A stretch of DNA of 64,000 nucleotides from IMG/VR virus record IMGVR_UViG_3300046804_004123, positions 1-64,000 of that record; one strand, 5' to 3'. A program made the translations under genes and the position numbers. Source of the DNA: a virus. The notes beneath the pieces are model-generated. The model worked only from the letters and a program-made list of their open reading frames with translations. It did not search any database and was not told the origin of the DNA. This document shows, one piece after another, positions 36,701 through 45,809 of this stretch. Numbering within the stretch: the first letter of the stretch is position 1; each line of letters opens with the position of its first letter.

Positions 36701-39700
36701 TGAACTCCTTGAAGACCTTGAACTCCTTGAACGCCCTGTAGTCCCTGTACACCTTGTCTTCCCTGAAGACCTTGAGTTCCTTGATTACCTTGAGTTCCTT
36801 GGAAATTACTTAAAGAACTTTGAACCCCTTGCAATCCTTGAACACCTTGTCTTCCTTGTAGTCCCTGTACTCCCTGTACTCCTTGTAGTCCCTGTACTCC
36901 TTGTAAACCTTGGTTTCCTTGAACTCCTTGAAAATTGCTCAAAGATCCTTGAAGTCCTTGATTACCTTGAGTTCCTTGAGCTCCTTGTAAACCTTGTACA
37001 CCCTGTCTTCCCTGAAGACCTTGAGTTCCTTGATTGCCTTGAGTTCCTTGAAAGTTACTTATTGGTCCTTGAACTCCTTGCATTCCTTGGAAACCTTGCA
37101 TCCCCTGAACGCCTTGAGTTCCCTGAAAACCTTGCAATCCTTGAATTCCTTGAACTCCTTGCATTCCTTGAACACCTTGAGTTCCTTGGAAATTACTAAG
37201 AACTCCTTGAATTCCTTGCCTTCCTTGAACTCCTTGCCTTCCTTGAGTTCCTTGAATTCCTTGAATACCTTGCAATCCTTGAGTTCCTTGGAAATTCCCA
37301 AGAACTCCTTGACTCCCTTGTCTTCCTTGATTACCTTGAGTTCCTTGATTACCTTGAGTACCTTGAGTACCTTGTAGTCCTTGAGTTCCTTGTGTTCCTT
37401 GGAAATTACTAATTACTCCTTGAATTCCTTGCCTTCCTTGCAATCCTTGAGTTCCTTGCCTACCTTGAAGACCTTGGGTTCCTTGAAGACCTTGGGTTCC
37501 TTGGGTTCCTTGAGTTCCCTGACCAGCAAATAATCCATCAATACCTTGAGAACCTTGTGCTCCTTGAGTTCCAGCTCCTTGTAGACCTTGAGTTCCTTGG
37601 AAATTACTCATTGGACCTTGAGTTCCTTGGAAATTTCCTGGTGGTCCTTGAAGTCCTTGTAAACCTTGAGTTCCTTGATTACCAGTTCCTTGATTTCCTT
37701 GTAAACCTTGTGTTCCTTGAGTACCTTGAGCTCCTTGGAATCCTTGAAGACCTTGTGCTCCTTGAGTTCCTTGTCTTCCTTGAGTTCCTTGAGTTCCTTG
37801 GAATCCAGATGGAACAAAAATTACAGATAGTTTTTCAGTATCTGAAAATAATGCAGATCCAGAAACATAATTTACTACAACTTTACCATAACTGTAAGAT
37901 TCTGCACCAGCAGTTACTGTCACTATTGATGTAGAAGTTATATTAAAAACATGATAATCATTATCTAAAATATTTGATGACCCAATCAACAACAAACCTC
38001 TAGAAGTTGGTGTTCCAGTGGTGTTCCAATTATTATAAAAATCTAATCTATTTGTTCCAAGTTTATCAAATGGTGAAAAATATATTTCAGTTATATTTGT
38101 TATTGTAGTATTATTATATCTAATTTCACCATTAACTAATTTATTTCCAACATTAACTCCAGATATTACTGGAATACTAGTGACATCATCAAAATCATAT
38201 AATAAACCTGCCCTATCTCCTATTGTTCCCTGAGTTCCTTGAAAATTTCCTGGTGGTCCTTGAAGTCCTTGTAAACCTTGAGTTCCTTGATTACCAATTC
38301 CTTGATTTCCTTGAAGACCCTGAGTACCTTGAGTACCTTGGAAATTTCCTGGTGGTCCTTGCAGTCCTTGAAGTCCTTGAACTCCTTGAGTTCCTTGTCT
38401 TCCTTGAAGACCCTGAGTACCTTGAGTACCTTGGAAATTTCCTGGAGGCCCTTGAAGACCTTGAAGACCTTGAATACCTTGTCTTCCTTGGAGACCTTGA
38501 ATACCTTGAAAGTTACTAAGAACCCCTTGAGTTCCTTGAGTTCCTTGAGATCCTGCACCAACAAAAATAACAGACAATGTAGTATTATCTGTTGGTATTG
38601 ATCCAGAAACATAATTAACGCCTAATACATAATATCCAGATTGTGCGGTAATACTTGTAATTTTAAAGATATTAACAGTTGTTCCATCTATAAATGTAGA
38701 TTGTAAGTGAAGATATCCTATGAAAGCAAATCCAGTAACAGATCCCCAAGAGTTATACCAAGAAGTTTGATTATTTAAATCCGCATCCTGATTATCAATA
38801 TAAATTTGTGTTACGCTTGAAATTGTAGAACTATTATACTTAACACGACCTAAACCACCACCAGGAACTGTGGTGCTAGGATCACTATTTGTAGTATCAC
38901 TAATCCATACATAAGGAACTCCACCTGTTGATCCAACAGATCCTTTTTCACCTATAGTTCCTTGATTTCCTTGTAAACCTTGAGTTCCTTGAGTACCTTG
39001 ATTTCCTTTATCACCTTTATCACCTTTTGCGGCAAAAGAACCAGGAATACCTTGGGTTCCTTGAAGACCTTGATCACCTTGAAGTCCTTGAGAACCTTGA
39101 GAACCTTGAACACTTTCACCTTGTGTTCCTTGAGTTCCTTGGAAATTACTAATTACTCCTTGAATTCCTTGCCTTCCTTGTAAACCTTGAACACCTTGTA
39201 AACCTTGAACACCTTGTCTTCCTTGAACACCTTGTCTTCCTTGAGTTCCTTGAGTTCCTTGAAAATTGCTTATAACACCCTGAACACCTTGAGCCCCAGG
39301 AGTTCCAGTAATTGTTATTCTTTTATCATTTTCAATATTTTGAGTTGTAATTGCGATTCCAGGTCCAGCAACAAATCTTACTCTATCAAGACCTTCTGCA
39401 ATAAGAGTTGGTTGTCCATCAATATCCCAATATTTAAATGTACTGTTTAGTGCGATTTGTACGGCACCATTACCTAAATCTGTTACATCAAATCCAGAAT
39501 CAGTATCAAAACGTATAGCTTTTACGTTTGTAACTGCTCCTAATATTTGATTACCATTTAAAGTGTCAATTTCACTTACTTCTATACCAACATTAGATAA
39601 ATTAGATCCATCACCATAAAATGCTATTGCACTAACAATACCAACATTTCCGTATATGGTAACTCCAGTACCAACATGAAGATTATCAACCTCTAAATCT

Positions 39701-39750
39701 GTTAGATCCTCGGGTGGTTTGTCGGTATGATAGATTCTAATTTTGGTCAT
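30772..39750 (-). CDS. 2,992-aa collagen-like / beta-helix giant appendage protein
   Basis: The largest gene here. Residues 1-150 have VGIGT-like fibre-head sequence. Gly-X-Gln collagen-like tracts lie at about 150-267, 397-510 and 647-1213. Between them are two related about 130-residue beta domains (each ending VNYVSGS...LSVIFV). From about 1330 a pectin-lyase-type beta-helix begins ([23 protein letters not shown]), and repeated blocks follow: [44 protein letters not shown] and several GYDFTV/YPSGN units. The C-terminus is [19 protein letters not shown]. The architecture indicates a very long trimeric fibre with a carbohydrate-facing helix. Its ATG overlaps the upstream gene's stop (ATGA). 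Confidence 0.75.
36110..37810 (-). repeat. Main 9-bp-period Gly-X-Gln repeat tract of the giant protein
   Basis: About 1.7 kb of 9-base units coding Gly-X-Gln, with regular interruptions reading SNFQGTQG or GNFQGTQG. Smaller tracts of the same type lie at about 38220-38560 and 38950-39300. Sub-blocks are duplicated nearly exactly, for example around 36260-36380. Confidence 0.9.
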
Positions 39751-40703
39751 GAGTTTCTTCTATCGTATGTCCAACCTGCGATTGAATATGATGAATTATC
39801 ACCCGGATAATCATCTGGAGTTTCACCTTGATATTCGACAATTAATTTTTCACCAAGACGATCCGCCCACACATGATAATAACAATTTATAGATGTTCCA
39901 TTTCCAGACTTAATAATAATTCTTTTACCCCATTCTATTTTTTCAACAATTAAATCCTGACTATGACCAATTTGAGTAAGATTTACAGTAATTGTTTCTG
40001 GATCAATAAGACCATTCCAATAATCTGGAAGTTCAATAATATTATTATTATTTAACACACCACGAAAATAAACTGCTGCTTCTGGACCTTCAACACAAGC
40101 ATGTCTTAATCTATACCCTTGTTTATTTGGATGTTTAATATCAAAATTTTTCTTATTAATTTCCAATCTCAAAATTGATTGTGCAAGATCACCAACCCCA
40201 TCAACAGTTGTTCTTCCACCTAATCTTATTGAAGGTGAATTTATATCAACTTTTGGACCATCAATAGAAATTTTAGTTTCTGAATTAATACTAACACCAC
40301 TTGCACAATTTATAGATAATTTAGCAGAATTTATTTCATATTTAACTGCGCTAACTACAAGATTTTGTCCAGCTATTTCAGTAGCTCCTGGCAATTTTCC
40401 AATTCCACTTCCAGTTGGACCACCATCTGGAGCACCAGTTACTATAAGATCACCAAGTATTGTGGTTCTTCCTAAAAATTTACTTTCTCCAGTTACATTA
40501 AGTGCTTGTGGGTTTGTGGCATTTGCACCAACAGTTAATGAAGCATTTACAACTTTATTAAATGCAGATCCAATAAAGCATTGAAAAATATTTGCCGATC
40601 CTGGAGGAATAAAAGACATTGGAACATTCAAAGCTGCTCCAAGAATTGGATGCGATACTTCTATATAAGAAGTTGAAAAATTGTCAATATTATGAGAACT
40701 CAT
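39747..40703 (-). CDS. Cyanophage tail-fibre-type structural protein
   Basis: 318 aa. An N-terminal part with [21 protein letters not shown] is typical of fibre proteins in these phages, and a middle [21 protein letters not shown] forms short beta-helix turns. The C-terminal module [20 protein letters not shown] is followed by [13 protein letters not shown]-like strands and [14 protein letters not shown] recognise it as a common C-terminal domain of cyanophage structural proteins with a probable assembly function. A strong AAGGAG site precedes the ATG. It lies between the baseplate genes and the giant fibre, perhaps as connector. Confidence 0.65.
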   Translation of the reverse strand: MSSHNIDNFSTSYIEVSHPILGAALNVPMSFIPPGSANIFQCFIGSAFNKVVNASLTVGANATNPQALNVTGESKFLGRTTILGDLIVTGAPDGGPTGSGIGKLPGATEIAGQNLVVSAVKYEINSAKLSINCASGVSINSETKISIDGPKVDINSPSIRLGGRTTVDGVGDLAQSILRLEINKKNFDIKHPNKQGYRLRHACVEGPEAAVYFRGVLNNNNIIELPDYWNGLIDPETITVNLTQIGHSQDLIVEKIEWGKRIIIKSGNGTSINCYYHVWADRLGEKLIVEYQGETPDDYPGDNSSYSIAGWTYDRRNS

Positions 40704-40714
40704 ATTTTATCTCC

Positions 40715-41317
40715 TTATTCCATTATTTCTACTTTACCACAAGTTTTAGAAAGTCCTTCAACAAGTTTAGACCAATTTCCAGAAAGTAATTCTTTAATTG
40801 TACTTAATGAACTAACTGGACTATTTTCATTAACTTTTCCATAAAGGTTTATAAAATTTGAACTTACAACATTAACTCCACTTGTTCCAGTTAAACATAA
40901 TCTTGATCCAGCTAAACGAACTTCTTGAGTTGATGCAAGAATAATAAAACCGTTTGAATTTACTAAAAAATTACCTTGTTTTTCTTCTCCTGTTGTTTCT
41001 ATGTGTATATTTTTTGCCTTAAGATATATTGTTCCCCTTTCAGCATTTAAAACAAGATCTCCATTTTGTGCTATGATAGATCTTCCAATTCCACCGTGTT
41101 GAGTTGGATCTAAACTATGACCAGAAACTTCATGACAAGGTCCTTGAATATGCTCAATTTTTGATCCATTTTTATGCCAAACACAATGATTGTTTGCAGA
41201 AGTTACAATTGTAAAATCTCTTTTATCATCAAGTGTACTTGGACCTACAGGACCGCAATGAACAAATGCATGTGGATTATTTACTATTGTAAAATCTGGA
41301 GCTTGTTGTTCGGCCAT
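40715..41317 (-). CDS. Probable baseplate/spike-associated beta-helix protein
   Basis: 200 aa. The central part (SIIAQNGDLVLNAERGTIYL, NIHIETTGE, NSNGFIILASTQEVRLAGS) has the short repeating strands of VgrG/gp5 needle-type beta-helices. The N-terminus is His/Cys-rich (NPHAFVHCG, NNHCVWHKNG). It follows the gp5-like and hub genes in transcription order, so a spike tip, spike sheath or chaperone role is reasonable. No lysozyme domain is present. Function inferred. Confidence 0.55.
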   Translation of the reverse strand: MAEQQAPDFTIVNNPHAFVHCGPVGPSTLDDKRDFTIVTSANNHCVWHKNGSKIEHIQGPCHEVSGHSLDPTQHGGIGRSIIAQNGDLVLNAERGTIYLKAKNIHIETTGEEKQGNFLVNSNGFIILASTQEVRLAGSRLCLTGTSGVNVVSSNFINLYGKVNENSPVSSLSTIKELLSGNWSKLVEGLSKTCGKVEIME

Positions 41318-43996
41318 TTATTTTAACACACAATCTACTACTTTTAGAAGTTTATCTGTTCCTATTTTTTGTAATTCTCTTTTACTAAATTTTGATGCTG
41401 GAATAAATCTTAAAATTGGTCTAAATTTTGCACCAACTCCATCTACGGTATTTATCTTAATTTCAGGAAGAGTAGTAAATCCATATCCACCAGATATAAT
41501 TCTGATATCAACTATTTGTCCAATTGGAGTTGTTACTAATTCAAATTCGGCATTATTATTTCCTCCAATTATTTGAACAGTATCACTTGATATATAACCA
41601 CTTCCAGTATCAATAATTTCAATTTCTGAAATTTCAGATATTACATCATTTGAAGTAACAGTACCCTCATCAGTGGGAGTTTGGATGGGTGTTGATAAAG
41701 GAGTTGTTGTAGAAATAATAGGAACAATATTACTAATAATACCACTTAGATTAGATCCTGATGATGTTGGATCAATATTAGCTCCTCCACCACTCGCATC
41801 ACCAGGACCTGATGGAATTGGAAATTGAATAGATGATGGACCACCACCCCCCCCTCCACTTGGACCACTTGGGCCACCTGGACCACTTGGGCCACCTGGA
41901 CCACTTGGGCCACCTGGACCACTTGGGCCATTTGGTCCACCTGGACTAGATCCTCCTCCACTTGGACCGTATGGATCACTCGGAACATCTAAAAATGATC
42001 CAGAAAGATTTGGAATAACTCCATAATCAGCTCCTCCAGGTAATTCTTTATCATCTTCTGCAAGACCAGTTATATCTCCTACCAAAGATAATGATCCTGA
42101 AGGTGACGTTGATGGTGAAAAATTCCAATCTGGTAGAGAAGTTGTTGGTGAAATTATAGTTATTGATGCATTTTTAGTGTCTTTATCTTTTCCCGAAGGA
42201 GCTTTAGAATTAACTGCGGTTAAAACATAAGTATTAATTAAATTTTTTCCATCACTAGGAAATACTAAATTAATCGGTAAAACTAAAGATGCGGAACCAC
42301 TGGCAATTAAATTATCATAAATTGGCACCACTGTTCCAGAAGAATCTAAAATTCCCAATGAAGTGGAAGTTGCATTAGAAGTTGACCATGTAAATTTAAT
42401 AACTTGACCGAGTTCGGCTATTTCTGGTTCGGCACCAAATCCAACTATTTTGGGAGATTCTGATGATACTGGGTCAGTAATATCAGTGGATCCATAACCT
42501 TCTGGAGATGTAACATCAACATCTAAGTAGGAAATAGTTTCTAATGCATCCCACGGAGGAACACTATTTGTTGCAGTAAGAGTAAAAGTTTTAGTAGTAA
42601 TAAATTTACCTGTAGGAAAATCAACATCAGAAGAAGAAATCTTTACTTTTACGCTTCCAACAATCGGAAGATCTGTATAACCAACAATTCCCAAAGAAAC
42701 TTTAGTAGCATTTGTTACTTCCCAATCCAAAGTTATTTCATTTTCTACTTGAATTGGGTTTGGTGTACCAAAAAATTTAGTTATAACTGGTTTTGGTGGA
42801 GATTGATCATTAAATCCAATTCCAGGAGTGTCTATAACAACATCTGTTACTTCTCCAGTATCTGGATCTATTTTAGTATGACCACTTGCATTTTTACCAC
42901 ATCCACCAGGATCAACAAAACTTACAAAAGGAGGTGATGTATATCCAGAACCTCCATAAACTAAATTAACTCCAACAACTTGCCCTATAGTATTAACAAC
43001 TGCGGCACCCACAGCACCAGATCCGCCACCACCAAAAAATTGAACATCAACTCCACATGCAAAATCTCCAGAATAACAACCCCCAGGAGAAACATATGTT
43101 CCGTTTTCATTAGAACCAAAAAAATCATTCATCCATCCATTAGCAGTTTTACCTACATTAGAACTAAAAGAAAAATTAGACCAATTGTCAGTTTTAGTAT
43201 TTTGTGGTTTTCCCCAAGGTCCAGCTGCAAATTCTTTTAATTCGTTGTCACATTCTGGTTTTTCGCACAAAAATCCTTCAAATCCAATTATATAATCTAA
43301 GACTTGGAATACCGATCCCATTACTTGTGAAATTGGTGCTAATACTTTATTAATTTGATCAAAAATTGGTCCCAAAGCATTGTCAATATCATTAAGAAGT
43401 TTATTAAGCAAAGCATTAACAAAATCTTCAACAGCACAAAAAGGTACATTAATGACTTGACCAATTAAAGCATACAAAAAATCTCCAACTAAATTAAATA
43501 ATGCTTTGATAATATCATCAAACTTACAAAATATTTCATCTATAATTCTAGAAAGTAATGCTTTTTTTGGATTTTTTGATTGTGGTGTTTCGGAAGTATA
43601 TAAAAGATCTTCTAACCCTTTTTTAACTTTTTTAAGAACCCATTCTCTAGCTCTATGAACTAATGTTTTTAATACGGCAACTATTTCATTAATTGTTGCT
43701 GTTATTTCTGCCTGAAGATTTGTAATTGCATTTATTGTTTGATTTACATACTTATCAAGATATTTCTTAAGTCCTTTTAATACTATAAAAAATTTTTTTA
43801 AAGATTTATATATTTGACTAACTTTATCATTTCCACAAGCATCTGCTTTTGATTGAGGAGTTTCACAAAGAGCTCGGTAAGACTCTGCAGAAAGAGTATT
43901 ACAATATGCTTCCGTCACTTTAAAAGAAGGATTATTTACATCATATTCCCCTTTAAAATGTGGTAAATCAGCATTAAATACAGGTCCTGTTGTCAT
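41318..43996 (-). CDS. Large baseplate-region virion protein with helical N-terminus and Gly/Pro-rich linker
   Basis: 892 aa. Residues 1-230 are helical and hydrophobic (YKSLKKFFIVLKGLKKYLDK; NVPFCAVEDFVNALLNKLL). A middle (about 250-420) contains GGSG/SGYTSPPFVSF beta units, and Ig-like NATKVSLGI/NATSTSLGI repeats span about 430-630. A GPSGPGG low-complexity linker lies at about 680-720. The C-terminal segment repeats the GSGYISSDTV/GYGFTTLPEI motif. It sits between the gp5-like gene and the beta-helix gene, so it is probably baseplate or short-fibre related. No enzymatic motif seen. Confidence 0.6.
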   Translation of the reverse strand: MTTGPVFNADLPHFKGEYDVNNPSFKVTEAYCNTLSAESYRALCETPQSKADACGNDKVSQIYKSLKKFFIVLKGLKKYLDKYVNQTINAITNLQAEITATINEIVAVLKTLVHRAREWVLKKVKKGLEDLLYTSETPQSKNPKKALLSRIIDEIFCKFDDIIKALFNLVGDFLYALIGQVINVPFCAVEDFVNALLNKLLNDIDNALGPIFDQINKVLAPISQVMGSVFQVLDYIIGFEGFLCEKPECDNELKEFAAGPWGKPQNTKTDNWSNFSFSSNVGKTANGWMNDFFGSNENGTYVSPGGCYSGDFACGVDVQFFGGGGSGAVGAAVVNTIGQVVGVNLVYGGSGYTSPPFVSFVDPGGCGKNASGHTKIDPDTGEVTDVVIDTPGIGFNDQSPPKPVITKFFGTPNPIQVENEITLDWEVTNATKVSLGIVGYTDLPIVGSVKVKISSSDVDFPTGKFITTKTFTLTATNSVPPWDALETISYLDVDVTSPEGYGSTDITDPVSSESPKIVGFGAEPEIAELGQVIKFTWSTSNATSTSLGILDSSGTVVPIYDNLIASGSASLVLPINLVFPSDGKNLINTYVLTAVNSKAPSGKDKDTKNASITIISPTTSLPDWNFSPSTSPSGSLSLVGDITGLAEDDKELPGGADYGVIPNLSGSFLDVPSDPYGPSGGGSSPGGPNGPSGPGGPSGPGGPSGPGGPSGPSGGGGGGPSSIQFPIPSGPGDASGGGANIDPTSSGSNLSGIISNIVPIISTTTPLSTPIQTPTDEGTVTSNDVISEISEIEIIDTGSGYISSDTVQIIGGNNNAEFELVTTPIGQIVDIRIISGGYGFTTLPEIKINTVDGVGAKFRPILRFIPASKFSKRELQKIGTDKLLKVVDCVLK

Positions 43997-44002
43997 ACTT
44001 TC

Positions 44003-44506
44003 TTATTGATTAAAAAAACTTGAAGGTGGTTTTGGAAAAGATTGTGAAGGTTTTTCACCTGGAGCTTTGCTTCCTAATTTATGATATAATTGAGGTTGAA
44101 TAGCGTTATACCAATTTAAAGTTCTTTTAAATTCAGAGCTTTTTTTCTGTTCTGCTTGGGATTGTGTAATTTCATATTTTGGATCACTTCTACCAAACAC
44201 ACCTAAAATTAACGGTATTGGTTTTACGTGAGAATTATTCATAAAAATTCCAACAACCCATTCTCCACCAGTAATACCTATGCTCATTCTATTTAGAGCA
44301 CCATGACTTGTTGATCTTAATATAATTGCCCAGGGCAAATCTTCGTCTTTAATTTTATTTCCTTCAGATGGGTGAAGACCAAGAATTCTAATTTTTACTC
44401 TATCCCCCCACCCGTTTGGATCTTGCATATTAATAGTTTGTCCTAAAGGAACTTGTCCTATAAACCAATTTGGAGGTGATTTTCCAAAAAAACTAGGATC
44501 AAACAT
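44003..44506 (-). CDS. gp5-like baseplate spike OB-fold protein
   Basis: 167 aa. The N-terminal 110 residues (NWFIGQVPLGQTI, GDRVKIRILGLHP, LPWAIILRSTSHG, GEWVVGIFMN, PIPLILGVFG) match the gp5/VgrG OB-fold domain that joins the hub to the membrane-piercing spike. The lysozyme and needle domains of T4 gp5 are absent, as in other cyanophages; wall hydrolysis may be supplied by the RlpA/M23-containing hub protein nearby. Encoded 9 bases after the gp27-like hub gene. Confidence 0.75.
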   Translation of the reverse strand: MFDPSFFGKSPPNWFIGQVPLGQTINMQDPNGWGDRVKIRILGLHPSEGNKIKDEDLPWAIILRSTSHGALNRMSIGITGGEWVVGIFMNNSHVKPIPLILGVFGRSDPKYEITQSQAEQKKSSEFKRTLNWYNAIQPQLYHKLGSKAPGEKPSQSFPKPPSSFFNQ

Positions 44507-44515
44507 TTTTTTTAT

Positions 44516-45805
44516 TTAACTACTTTTATATATTCCAAATGTATCACGAACTATTCTTAATGATGTATAAGAATATCTTGAAGTAAAATTATGACACAGA
44601 TGAGTAATAAGATATTTTCCACTCTGCAATTGTCCTATTGATCCAGAACTTAAATTTTCGGAAGATATTTTTGCAAATTGACACTCTATAGTATCACCTG
44701 CCTTTAATTTTAAATTACAAGGAATTGTAATATCCAAAACTTGAGACATCAATAAATTATACCTCATTAAAGATTGTGGAAGATAAAATCTTTGATTGTT
44801 AGTAACAACTGTGCTTATACCAGGATCATTAAGACCTGAATCTAATATGAAAAAATTAGTTCTTGTAAAATTTTCATTTTCATTAAAAACTTCAGAATAA
44901 TCAGTATAATTATTCAAAGTTTCAAATCCAAGACTTGATAAATTAATAAATTCTTGTTTATATTCAAAACTACTGAGATCAAAAGATATATTTTTAGTTC
45001 TGAAAAGACCAGATCTCAAATCATTAGTAAGGTTTGAATTGTTTTTATAACTTGGTGAATTTAAAATTCTATAATTAACTTCAGTACCTTCAATATGACT
45101 TTGTGAAATTTGATGATACTTATAAGTTTCTACGGGACTTGATTTTACCAAAGTATCTAATGCTTTGAAATGAAGTCCTTCTTTAGTTTCCCAAAAAAAG
45201 AATCCTGGACCACCAGATGTAGAAACAGATCTAGATGCCATTTCTATACAAATATCAAATGCTCTTTGACCCAAACCATTAATAGAATCACTATTTGATG
45301 TGGAATCAATATCTAATTTATCTTCCGAAACTTTTAATTCATCCACTAAAAGTTTTTTTATGGAACTTGAAATGGTATTATAATATTTTGAATAAATGTT
45401 AGAATTTTCATTATCAATTGAATATTTGGAAACTAATCTAAGAACAACAGATTCTCTCTGATTGTTTTCTTGAAATATAGGAATTGGATTAGAAACATAT
45501 AATGGATTTGAAGTAAAATCAAGTTGACCAGAAGCATTTTCTATTTTAAAAGAAATTTTTTCTCTTCCTCTACCTTGAATGGGAAGTGCCTCTAATAAAG
45601 TTCCCGTTCTCTCCTGAACATCTACAGATTTATTTGATTTAGCAAGATCACCAGTATCAACATAAGTTAAAGACCCAGTAATTACTGGTGAAAAAATACT
45701 TTCATAATATGAGAAATTCACAGTTTTCCAATCTATAAAAATACTAGTATCATCTCTAGTAATTTTAATTTCTTTATATTGAGAAGGTCTTGAAAAACTT
45801 GACAT
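44516..45805 (-). CDS. Baseplate hub protein, gp27-like
   Basis: 429 aa. The N-terminal region (IKITRDDTSIFIDWKTVNFSYYESIF, GSLTYVDTGDL) and the later GRGREKISFKIEN have the layout of hub domains of T4 gp27/Mu gp44 type. GPGFFFWETKEGLHFKALDTL and a beta-rich C-terminus follow. The hub trimer adapts the six-fold tube to the three-fold spike. Its position directly before the gp5 OB protein is the normal order. Overall similarity to T4 gp27 is weak by eye, so the name rests on pattern and context. Confidence 0.65.
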   Translation of the reverse strand: MSSFSRPSQYKEIKITRDDTSIFIDWKTVNFSYYESIFSPVITGSLTYVDTGDLAKSNKSVDVQERTGTLLEALPIQGRGREKISFKIENASGQLDFTSNPLYVSNPIPIFQENNQRESVVLRLVSKYSIDNENSNIYSKYYNTISSSIKKLLVDELKVSEDKLDIDSTSNSDSINGLGQRAFDICIEMASRSVSTSGGPGFFFWETKEGLHFKALDTLVKSSPVETYKYHQISQSHIEGTEVNYRILNSPSYKNNSNLTNDLRSGLFRTKNISFDLSSFEYKQEFINLSSLGFETLNNYTDYSEVFNENENFTRTNFFILDSGLNDPGISTVVTNNQRFYLPQSLMRYNLLMSQVLDITIPCNLKLKAGDTIECQFAKISSENLSSGSIGQLQSGKYLITHLCHNFTSRYSYTSLRIVRDTFGIYKSS

Positions 45806-45809
45806 GTTT

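Noticed and set aside
36081-38612. Minus-strand Lys/Glu-rich frames overlapping the collagen tract
   Set aside because: Out-of-frame readings of the same repeat DNA; the Gly-X-Gln frame is continuous with the whole 2,992-aa protein.
29040-39300. Regularly spaced short repeats as a possible CRISPR array
   Set aside because: Period is 9 bp, in frame with coding sequence, without unique spacers of constant length.
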